Shown here: one piece after another, positions 31,186 to 37,250 of the stretch
Layout: every line of letters begins with the position of its first letter
How positions within the stretch are numbered: position 1 is the stretch's first letter
Source of the DNA: JBBRCX01 sp038204465
GTDB taxonomy: Bacteria > Planctomycetota > Phycisphaerae > Tepidisphaerales > Tepidisphaeraceae
Length of the DNA stretch: 37,250 nucleotides
Assembly: GCA_038204465.1 (NCBI GenBank)
Contig: JBBRCX010000045.1
Coordinates: 1 to 37,250, forward strand
Direction of reading: 5' to 3'
Made by a program: the position numbers and the translations under genes
Notes under the pieces: generated by a model
Told to the model about the DNA's origin: nothing
Database searches by the model: none
What the model saw: only the letters and a program-made list of their open reading frames with translations

Positions 31186-31228
31186 TCTGCTGGCGTATGC
31201 CTCCGCAGGTCTGAACCCCGCCGCGCCC
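31186..31228 (+). other. Degenerate tRNA-Tyr 3' half: candidate attachment site of an island
   Basis: These 43 bases align without gaps to 14407-14449 of tRNA-Tyr, with 7 differences (about 84% identity). They run from the anticodon stem through TATGCC-TCCGCAGG to CCGCGCCC, the acceptor 3' strand. Same orientation as the tRNA. No 5' half is present, so it is not a functional tRNA. This is what an attR left by tRNA-targeted integration looks like. It ends 1 bp before the stop codon of the convergent transporter gene. Confidence 0.65.
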
Positions 31229-31229
31229 C

Positions 31230-32300
31230 TCATTCCCCCAAAAACTCCCCCACAGGCTTCAACCCCTCCGAATGATCCGCGACGATCTTGATCGTCGCCA
31301 GGATCGGCACCGCCAGGAACGCTCCTGAGATACCCCAGAGGAACCACCAGAAGACCACGCCCACGAACACCGCAACCGTGTTCAGCTTCAGGTGTCGCCC
31401 ATACGCGACGGGACTGACCAGGTTGTTCTGCAGCGTCGTGATCAGCAGGTAAATCGCCGGCGGCAGCAGGGCGTGGCCGATGCTGTCGAAGGTGGCCAGG
31501 CCAACCACCGCCAGAAGGCCCACCATGATCGCGGCCCCCAGGTAGGGGATGAACTCCAGCACGAAGGTGAAAACGCCCCAGAGCAGCGGGCTCGGCATCT
31601 TCAGCCACCACATCGCCAGCGCCACGAGCACTCCCTGACCCCCGTTGATGATCGCGTTCACCACCATGTACCGAACCACCACGCCCTCCGCTTCGCTGAC
31701 CACGTCGGCAGCGGCCCGCTTATCGCGCAGCCGCGGCGTCACCTTGATGAGCTTTTGAAAAAACAAGTCCCCCGAGGCCAGCAAAAGCAGGAGCAAAACC
31801 AGCACCTCGATCAACCCGCCCAGCACCTGCGTTGTCGCTCCGAAGAATCGCAGCACCGCGCCGCCCGAAGGTGCGGGTGGATCCACTGCCCCCGGCGTGG
31901 TCGTCGGCCCCGTGGTCGCCTGCGCCGCTTGCCGCGCCACGTCCGCAGCGCCCCTCAGAGGCACCGGAAGTCTATTCAGCTTCTCCTCGGCCGCCGAGAA
32001 CAATTCCGGCGCCTTGGCCATCCATGTGCTCATCGGCCCCCGGAGCAGCGCGCCGGCCGTTATCGCAATCGCCAGGATTCCGAGCACCACCAGCGTCGCG
32101 CCAACCGGCGCCGGCACGCCCAGCCGTTGAAGCCCGCGGACGATCGGCCGGAACAGCGCGTTGAGAAGGAACGCCAATGCGATCGGTACGAAAAACTCCC
32201 GCCCCAGAAAAAGTGCCGCCGCCCCCGCGACGCATGCGAGCAGCACGAGGGCGCCCGTGAGGACCTTCTCACTCCTGGAAGCGCCGGTCTCTTGTGACAT
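31230..32300 (-). CDS. AI-2E family transporter (PerM/TqsA-like)
   Basis: The ATG at 32300 follows AAGGAGAG and gives a 356-residue polytopic membrane protein. N-terminal helices include VLTGALVLLACVAGAAALFL and FVPIALAFLLNALFRPIV; a loop of about 90 residues rich in Ala and Pro follows. The conserved C-terminal core has ASGDLFFQKLIKVTPRL, VRYMVVNAIINGGQGVLVAL, WGVFTFVLEFIPYLG and LQNNLVSPVAYGRHLKLN. This is the PF01594 pattern. Members export small molecules or act as Na+/H+ antiporters; the substrate is unknown. It lies 90 bp downstream of the ALDH7 gene on the same strand and ends next to the island boundary. Confidence 0.88.
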   Translation of the reverse strand: MSQETGASRSEKVLTGALVLLACVAGAAALFLGREFFVPIALAFLLNALFRPIVRGLQRLGVPAPVGATLVVLGILAIAITAGALLRGPMSTWMAKAPELFSAAEEKLNRLPVPLRGAADVARQAAQATTGPTTTPGAVDPPAPSGGAVLRFFGATTQVLGGLIEVLVLLLLLLASGDLFFQKLIKVTPRLRDKRAAADVVSEAEGVVVRYMVVNAIINGGQGVLVALAMWWLKMPSPLLWGVFTFVLEFIPYLGAAIMVGLLAVVGLATFDSIGHALLPPAIYLLITTLQNNLVSPVAYGRHLKLNTVAVFVGVVFWWFLWGISGAFLAVPILATIKIVADHSEGLKPVGEFLGE

Positions 32301-32390
32301 CGCTCTCTCCTTGCCCGGCACCCGACGATACTCCACCGCTTGCGGGTGAGAGCGATCTCCGCAGTGCGGAGGGGGCCGGATGCCTTCTCC

Positions 32391-33923
32391 TCACAATGAA
32401 AAGTTGATCCCCTGCGCCAGCGGAAGGTCGTTGGAAAAGTTGATCGTGTTGGTGGTGCGGCGCATGTAGAGCTTCCACGAATCCGACCCCGATTCGCGCC
32501 CGCCCCCGGTCACCTTCTCGCCGCCGAACGCGCCGCCGATCTCAGCCCCGCTGGTGCCGATGTTCACGTTGGCGATGCCGCAATCGGAACCCGCCGGGCC
32601 CATGAAGCGCTCGGCTTCGCGCACGTCGGCCGTGAAAATCGCGGACGACAGCCCTTGCGGCACGTCGTTGTGAATCTCGATCGCTTCATCGAGTGTCTCG
32701 TACCCGATGACGTAAAGGATCGGCGCGAACGTCTCCTCGCGCACGATCGGGGCGCCGCGGCCGATCTCGACAATCGCCGGCGCCACGTACGTGCCGCCCT
32801 GGGGCACGCCTTTCGTCACCCGTCCGCCGCCGTGGACCGTTCCCCCCTGAGAACGAGCCGCGTCAATCGCCGCCGCCATCGCATCCCCGGCCGCCCCATC
32901 GATGAGCGGACCGACGAGAACTCCCACTTCCATCGGATTCCCGATGCGAAGCTGGGAGAACACCGTCTTGAGGCGTTCCACGATCGTCGCGCGAATGCTG
33001 TGATGAACGATCAGCCGCCGCAGCGTCGTGCAGCGCTGCCCGGCAGTCCCCGCGGCCGCGAACGTGATCGCCCGCAGCGCCAATTCCAGGTCGGCCGAAG
33101 GCGCAAGGATCATTCCGTTGTTGCCGCCCAGCTCCAGCAGCGAGCGCCCAAGCCGTTTCGCAACCACCTGCGCAACCGCGCGCCCCATGCGCACCGATCC
33201 GGTGGCCGAGATCAGCGGCAGGGCGGGCGAGCCCGCAAGAATCTCTCCCGTGCCCGGCCCATCCCCGATCACGATATTCACCACGCCTTCCGGCACTTCC
33301 GGCGTCTCGCGCATGACCTCCGTCACGATCGCGTGACATGCCAGCGCGCAGAGCGGCGTCTTCTCCGAAGGTTTCCACACCAGCGTGTCGCCGCACACCA
33401 GCGCGATCATCGCGTTCCACGCCCACACCGCGACGGGGAAATTGAACGCCGTGATAACGCCCACCGGCCCCAGCGGATGCCACTGCTCCATCATCCGGTG
33501 GCCCGGCCGCTCGCTCGCGATCGTGAGGCCATACAGTTGCCGCGAAAGCCCGACCGCGAAGTCGCAGACGTCGATCATCTCCTGCACTTCGCCCAGCGCC
33601 TCAGCCGTGATCTTCCCCGCCTCCCACGAAACCAGCGCCGCCAGCTCCGCCTTGCGGCGGCGCAGCGCCTCCCCGATCCGCCGCACAAACTCGCCGCGCT
33701 TCGGCGCAGGAACCGTCCGCCACTGCGCAAACGCGGCAACCGATTGATCGATCGCCGCCTCGACATCCGCGGGGCTCGCCGTCTTGATCTTCCCCAGCGT
33801 GCTCCCGTCGATCGGGCTGCGGAGAATCCGCTCCGGACCGGCGCAAGCGCGCCACGACCTTCCGATTCCCAGCCCGGCCGGCTGCAAAGAAAGCCCGAGG
33901 TTTTGAAGAACGCTCCCCTGCAT
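32391..33923 (-). CDS. L-2-aminoadipate-6-semialdehyde dehydrogenase (ALDH7 family)
   Basis: The 510-residue enzyme shows the ALDH7 signatures: GPVGVITAFNFPVAVWAWN with Asn161, LLELGGNNGMIL with Glu264, AGTAGQRCTTLRRL with the catalytic Cys298, and a C-terminal run NVNIGTSGAEIGGAFGGEK followed by GRESGSDSWKLYMRR. These features are characteristic of AmaB/ALDH7A1, which oxidises aminoadipate semialdehyde to 2-aminoadipate with NAD(P)+. GAGGAG precedes ATG 33923. The start is 2 bp after the stop of the lysine-dehydrogenase-like gene, so the two are coupled and probably carry out consecutive steps of lysine breakdown. Confidence 0.9.
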   Translation of the reverse strand: MQGSVLQNLGLSLQPAGLGIGRSWRACAGPERILRSPIDGSTLGKIKTASPADVEAAIDQSVAAFAQWRTVPAPKRGEFVRRIGEALRRRKAELAALVSWEAGKITAEALGEVQEMIDVCDFAVGLSRQLYGLTIASERPGHRMMEQWHPLGPVGVITAFNFPVAVWAWNAMIALVCGDTLVWKPSEKTPLCALACHAIVTEVMRETPEVPEGVVNIVIGDGPGTGEILAGSPALPLISATGSVRMGRAVAQVVAKRLGRSLLELGGNNGMILAPSADLELALRAITFAAAGTAGQRCTTLRRLIVHHSIRATIVERLKTVFSQLRIGNPMEVGVLVGPLIDGAAGDAMAAAIDAARSQGGTVHGGGRVTKGVPQGGTYVAPAIVEIGRGAPIVREETFAPILYVIGYETLDEAIEIHNDVPQGLSSAIFTADVREAERFMGPAGSDCGIANVNIGTSGAEIGGAFGGEKVTGGGRESGSDSWKLYMRRTTNTINFSNDLPLAQGINFSL

Positions 33924-33925
33924 GC

Positions 33926-35077
33926 TCAACTCCTCGCGCGCCCGGCCACCGCCGATGGCTCGCCCGCCGCCGCATGCACCGGGAGGTCGATCGCGGGCGA
34001 GGCGTAACAATTCCCGAAACGGTTCGCCAGAAACGCTTCAAGCCCCACCTGCTCCTGCCGCACGAACCCGCTCGCGGGAAGCTTGCCGGTGAAATGCAGG
34101 TCGAGCACCGCGCAGGCGCTGCCCGCCGTCGTGATCTGAATCGCGCTGCACGGCTCGCCGAACAGGGTGCCGTGGTAAATCTTTCGCGCATCGGTCACCT
34201 GCATCAGACGCCCCTCCTTCAATCCCGCCACCGTGCAGAAGATCAGCACGACATCCTGCGGGGTGATCGGGATCGCGTGCTCGAGAATGTCTTTCAGCAG
34301 CGCCCGGCGGTCGTTCAGCTTCAGCTCATTCAAAAGGAACGCGACCAGCGCCCGATGGCCGCGGTAACGGATCGTCTTGTAGTTAAGCGTGCGCACCCGG
34401 CCGGCAAGCGTCTCGCAAAGCGTGCCGACGCCGCCCGATGTGTTGAACGCCTCGTAGTCGACGCCATCCAGCGAGAAATGCTCCAGCCCCTCCAGCGGCA
34501 GCACCTCGATCTGCCGGCCCTCGTGGATCGCCTCGCAGGAATTGCCATACTCGTTGATCAGCCCGTCCGTCGACCAGGTGAGGTTGTACTTCATCTCGTT
34601 GGTCGGAAACTGCGGCAGCGCGCCCACGCGCATGCGCACCTCATCCAGCCGGTCGAAGTCTTTCGTGAGGTGATGCGCCACGATCGAGACGAAGCCCGGC
34701 GCGAGCCCGCACTGCGGCATGAAGATCTGCCCCGGCTTTGCATCCAGCGCGATGCGCCGAACCGCGGCCGTCGTGTCGCGGTCTTCGGTCAGGTCGAAGT
34801 AGCTCAGCCCGGTGTCGCGCGCCGCCTGCGCAATGCCCGGATTGAGCGCAAAAGAGCACGCGGAAAGCACCGCCTGCCGGCCGGCCATGGCCTCGCGCAA
34901 CGCAGCCGCGTCGGCGGCGCTCACCTGAATCGTGCGAACGCCCGATGATTCTCCGATACGCTCCAGCGCCGCCGCATCGACGTCGCCCAGAAGCACGTCG
35001 TAATCACCCGAAGCCGCCAGAAACCTGGCGGCGGCCGCACCGATCTTTCCGGCGCCTATAACCAGCACTCGATGCAT
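33926..35077 (-). CDS. Saccharopine dehydrogenase-like / L-lysine 6-dehydrogenase-like protein
   Basis: The 383-residue protein has an N-terminal Rossmann motif (RVLVIGAGKIGAAAARFLAA) and an acidic strand end (LLGDVD). Further on come ILSAC-like ACSFALNPGIAQAA, MPQCGLAPGFVSIVAHHL and FNTSGGVGTLCETLAG followed by LNYKTIRYRGH. The last two blocks and the length match bacterial L-lysine 6-dehydrogenases, which oxidise the epsilon-amino group of lysine to give aminoadipate semialdehyde. Its partner, the ALDH7 enzyme, would use that product. GGGAG lies 7 bases before ATG 35077. A general saccharopine-dehydrogenase-family oxidoreductase is the alternative. Confidence 0.8.
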   Translation of the reverse strand: MHRVLVIGAGKIGAAAARFLAASGDYDVLLGDVDAAALERIGESSGVRTIQVSAADAAALREAMAGRQAVLSACSFALNPGIAQAARDTGLSYFDLTEDRDTTAAVRRIALDAKPGQIFMPQCGLAPGFVSIVAHHLTKDFDRLDEVRMRVGALPQFPTNEMKYNLTWSTDGLINEYGNSCEAIHEGRQIEVLPLEGLEHFSLDGVDYEAFNTSGGVGTLCETLAGRVRTLNYKTIRYRGHRALVAFLLNELKLNDRRALLKDILEHAIPITPQDVVLIFCTVAGLKEGRLMQVTDARKIYHGTLFGEPCSAIQITTAGSACAVLDLHFTGKLPASGFVRQEQVGLEAFLANRFGNCYASPAIDLPVHAAAGEPSAVAGRARS

Positions 35078-35096
35078 GACAGACTCCCTTCGCCCG

Positions 35097-35102
35097 TATA
35101 AT
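35097..35102 (+). promoter_or_regulatory. -10 box of the divergent 35137 gene
   Basis: TATAAT lies 34 bases before ATG 35137. ATGACA at 35076-35081 could act as a -35 box but with a short 15-bp spacer, and it overlaps the start codon of the divergent dehydrogenase gene. Binding of RNA polymerase here could couple the two directions. Confidence 0.4.
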
Positions 35103-35136
35103 TAATACGTATCGGCACAAAGTGAGGTCGCACGCC

Positions 35137-36519
35137 ATGTTCAGGATCGCCGTTCCCAACGCAGGCAGCTTAAAGGAGTTCCAGTGGACCCCGCAGCCTG
35201 CCGCCGCCGCCTGGATGCACGAGGCCTCGCGCCACGTCCGGGAACAACTTCCGTGGGCCGCCTCCTACGCCCAGCGGCTGCAAAATGAAGCGGGGGTGCG
35301 GTTCGACGATTTAATCGACACGGTCTTGCTCGGCGACAACCCCGAGCGGATTGCCGCCGCCGAAGCGGCGGGGTGGGTACGCGGCGCCGACGATCGGGGG
35401 TGGGAGATGTACCACCATCCCGACGGGCTGTTCCCGCTGATCGCCGTGGGTCGCCGGCTGCCGGCCGCACGAATCGCGATCGACCTCAAGGTCGAGTCGA
35501 TCGAAGACTTCCTCCGCGCGAACGGGCTCGATCGAACGATCGTCGGCGACCGCGGCGCCCCCTGGCGCTGGGCGTCCATCGAGGAGCGTCCCGGCCTAGC
35601 CACCCTCGGCGCCGTCGAGCGCCTCGGCTGGCGCGGCCTCTGGAATGACGGCCGCCACGTGGATCCCAGGACGTCCGCGCGTCTACTCGACGGGTTTCGC
35701 GCCCGGCGCCGCGGCTTCGATGAAGACGCCGGCTTTGATGATGCCGAACGCCTGATCGACGGCGCGATTCAGGCGGCAGGGCGTGACGTCGCGTGCCACC
35801 TTTTCTTCTCAGCCGAACGCGAATACTGGGAGCGCCGAAACCGCGCCGGACAAGTTCAAAAGGCCCGCCAGGACCGTCTCGGTCTCGGCTGGGCCAACCA
35901 TGACCACCACACCTACCGCGCCAGCCGCCGTCATTTCGCCGGGCTCATCTCCATCTTCGAGCGCCTCGGCTTCCAACTTCGCGAGCGTTTCTACGCCGGC
36001 CGCGAGGCAGGGTGGGGCGCGCAGATCGTCGAGCAGCCCAACGCCGGCATCGTGATCTTCGCCGATGTCGACCTCTCGCCCGACGAGCTCGTGATCGACT
36101 TCGCGCATAACTCGCTGCCGGAGCGCGACCGCCTCGGCACCGTCGGCCTGTGGTGCGCCCTGCATGGCGAATCGTTCCTCGAAGCCGGCATGCATCATCT
36201 CGAATGCCAGTTCGACTTCGACGCCCTCAAGCGGCAGTTGGAATCCGAGGCCGGCGTGCAGGTGATGAAGCCCTTCACCAACTTCCCCTATCTCCGCCAG
36301 GCCTTCACCGAGGGCGATCGCTGGCCCGTCCGCCCCGAGCGCATCGACCGGTTGCTCGACGCACGCCTCATCACCCACGAACAAGCTTCGAAGTTCCGCG
36401 CCGAAGGCGCCATCGGCTCCCACCTGGAAAACCTCGAACGCAACGACGGCTTCAAGGGATTCAATCAGACCGGCGTGAGCGAGATCATCGCCCGCACCGA
36501 TCCCCGCCATGCGCCGTGA
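35137..36519 (+). CDS. Conserved protein of unknown function with VOC-like C-terminal half
   Basis: The 460-residue protein has no signal peptide. Its C-terminal half (residues about 250-460) is rich in strongly patterned motifs: GLGWANHDHHTYRASRRHF, ERFYAGREAGWGAQIVEQP, IFADVDLSPDELVIDFAH, GTVGLWCALHGES and AGMHHLECQFDFD, then IGSHLENLERNDGFKGFN. The spaced His, His and Glu residues within two similar strand-helix blocks suggest a metal-binding vicinal-oxygen-chelate fold, as in dioxygenases and glyoxalases. The N-terminal half has no recognised domain. It is divergent from the lysine-degradation pair and followed by a VOC gene, so a role in the same pathway is an inference. GTGAGG upstream supports ATG 35137 over GTG 35122. 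Confidence 0.6.
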   Translation: MFRIAVPNAGSLKEFQWTPQPAAAAWMHEASRHVREQLPWAASYAQRLQNEAGVRFDDLIDTVLLGDNPERIAAAEAAGWVRGADDRGWEMYHHPDGLFPLIAVGRRLPAARIAIDLKVESIEDFLRANGLDRTIVGDRGAPWRWASIEERPGLATLGAVERLGWRGLWNDGRHVDPRTSARLLDGFRARRRGFDEDAGFDDAERLIDGAIQAAGRDVACHLFFSAEREYWERRNRAGQVQKARQDRLGLGWANHDHHTYRASRRHFAGLISIFERLGFQLRERFYAGREAGWGAQIVEQPNAGIVIFADVDLSPDELVIDFAHNSLPERDRLGTVGLWCALHGESFLEAGMHHLECQFDFDALKRQLESEAGVQVMKPFTNFPYLRQAFTEGDRWPVRPERIDRLLDARLITHEQASKFRAEGAIGSHLENLERNDGFKGFNQTGVSEIIARTDPRHAP

Positions 36520-36676
36520 GATCGACCGTTTTTCGTCCGCGAAACGTGAAGCGTCCCAGGCTATTCGCCCCCGGCGCCATCGAGCATCACATCGCCATGT
36601 TCCACGCCCCACGAACCATCGCCTGGGAAATCGAGCGTTGGGTTACCGACGATCCCCCTGAAACCCGGAGGCGAAC

Positions 36677-37225
36677 GTGGCAAACGTGGCACAGACTGAT
36701 CTCAAAGGCGACGAGAGCGCCGCCAGCCGCGCTCAACCCGTCGACCCTGGCACTCGCGTCGGCCACGTCCATCTGAAGGTGGCCGACCTCGACCGGGCCC
36801 TCGGTTTCTACCACGATGTCTTAGGATTCGAAGTGACCCAACGATATGGCCGCCAGGCCGCCTTCCTCGCGGCCGGCGATTACCACCATCACATCGGCTT
36901 GAACACCTGGGAAAGCCAGGGCGGCTCGCCTCCGCCCGCCGGCGCCACCGGCCTCTATCACCTCGCCATCGTCTACCCAAGCAGAGCCGCCCTCGCCGAT
37001 GCTCTGCGTCGGCTGATCGCCGCCAACATTCAACTCGAAGGCGCCAGCGATCACGGCGTCAGCGAAGCGCTCTACCTCCGAGACTCCGACAACAACGGCG
37101 TAGAACTCTACTGGGACCGCCCCCAGGAAACCTGGCCCCGCACCCCAACCGGCGAGCTATCAATGCACACCCGCCCGCTCGATCTTGAAGCCTTATTGAA
37201 CACCCCTAACGTGAGTGGGCGATAA
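36677..37225 (+). CDS. VOC-family protein (glyoxalase/extradiol dioxygenase-like)
   Basis: The GTG at 36677 has GGAGG five bases upstream. The 182-residue protein has two VOC modules: VGHVHLKVADLDRALGFYHD (His32 as first ligand) with YHHHIGLNTWES, then GLYHLAIVYPSRAALADAL (His95) and NNGVELYWDRPQ (Glu143). This spacing fits metal-dependent VOC enzymes, nearest in feel to the CatE/glyoxalase group. The substrate is unknown. The last three codons and stop overlap the 3' end of a tRNA gene on the other strand (37216-37225). It lies 157 bp after the unknown protein gene on the same strand. Confidence 0.85.
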   Translation: MANVAQTDLKGDESAASRAQPVDPGTRVGHVHLKVADLDRALGFYHDVLGFEVTQRYGRQAAFLAAGDYHHHIGLNTWESQGGSPPPAGATGLYHLAIVYPSRAALADALRRLIAANIQLEGASDHGVSEALYLRDSDNNGVELYWDRPQETWPRTPTGELSMHTRPLDLEALLNTPNVSGR

Positions 37226-37250
37226 GGGACTTGAACCCCTGACCTCACGG
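37216..37250 (-). tRNA. tRNA 3' portion, probably tRNA-Val (partial)
   Basis: Read on the minus strand, the window end gives CCGTG (anticodon stem 3' side), AGGTC variable loop, T arm AGGGG-TTCAAGT-CCCTT, acceptor ATCGCCC and discriminator A. The 5' part, including the anticodon, lies outside the window. The acceptor and variable-loop sequence resemble bacterial tRNA-Val (TAC), but the identity is not proven. Confidence 0.75.

Noticed and set aside
32655..34007. 450-codon plus-strand Arg/His-rich frame opposite the aldehyde dehydrogenase
   Set aside because: Low-complexity Arg/Pro/His composition; the minus strand encodes a textbook ALDH.

Overview
The window is about 37 kb of GC-rich bacterial DNA, most likely from a member of the Planctomycetota. 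The evidence for this is a PEP-CTERM sorting signal ending in an Arg run, a LamG-like secreted protein relic, integrase relics and palindromic repeats of the kind common in that phylum, RsbRD-type sensor kinases, and weak or absent Shine-Dalgarno sites at several genes. The class cannot be fixed from the sequence. All functional calls rest on motif recognition; no database search was run.

Region 1 (1-7361) looks like a glycan or surface-modification locus. It holds the 3' end of a PEP-CTERM protein gene, a TPR/GT41 O-GlcNAc-transferase-like protein, three sulfotransferase-family genes (the middle one frameshifted) and a NodU/CmcH-type carbamoyltransferase. A direct repeat of about 186-189 bp carrying a strong intrinsic terminator flanks the glycosyltransferase and the first two sulfotransferases. 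Region 2 (7488-14450) is housekeeping-like: moaE, a DUF4149-type membrane protein, endonuclease III, a MazG-like pyrophosphohydrolase, a cupredoxin lacking its usual first His ligand, an HD phosphohydrolase, an LpoB-like plus YcfL-like lipoprotein pair, and tRNA-Tyr.

Region 3 (about 14451-31228) has the marks of an old, decayed genomic island. It starts at the 3' end of tRNA-Tyr and ends at a degenerate 43-nt copy of the tRNA-Tyr 3' half. An integrase 3' relic sits next to the tRNA and a second related relic lies at 28.4 kb. Inside are fragments (LamG protein, restriction enzyme N-terminus, receiver-domain ends, ASCH, response regulator, polymorphic toxin) mixed with apparently intact genes. 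The intact genes include a hybrid histidine kinase with duplicated PAS domains, an exported truncated haemoglobin, RsbRD-type histidine kinases, a receiver-SpoIIE phosphatase, RelE-type and DUF4258-type toxin-antitoxin pairs, an Imm31-like immunity protein and a GH28-like glycosidase. The hybrid kinase end plus convergent RsbRD kinase arrangement occurs twice, which suggests a segmental duplication.

Region 4 (31230-37250) returns to the core chromosome. It holds an AI-2E-family transporter and a probable lysine-degradation pair on the minus strand (lysine 6-dehydrogenase-like protein and ALDH7-type aminoadipate-semialdehyde dehydrogenase). Divergent from these are a conserved protein of unknown function with a His/Glu-rich VOC-like C-terminus and a VOC-family protein. 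The window ends inside a tRNA, probably tRNA-Val, on the minus strand.
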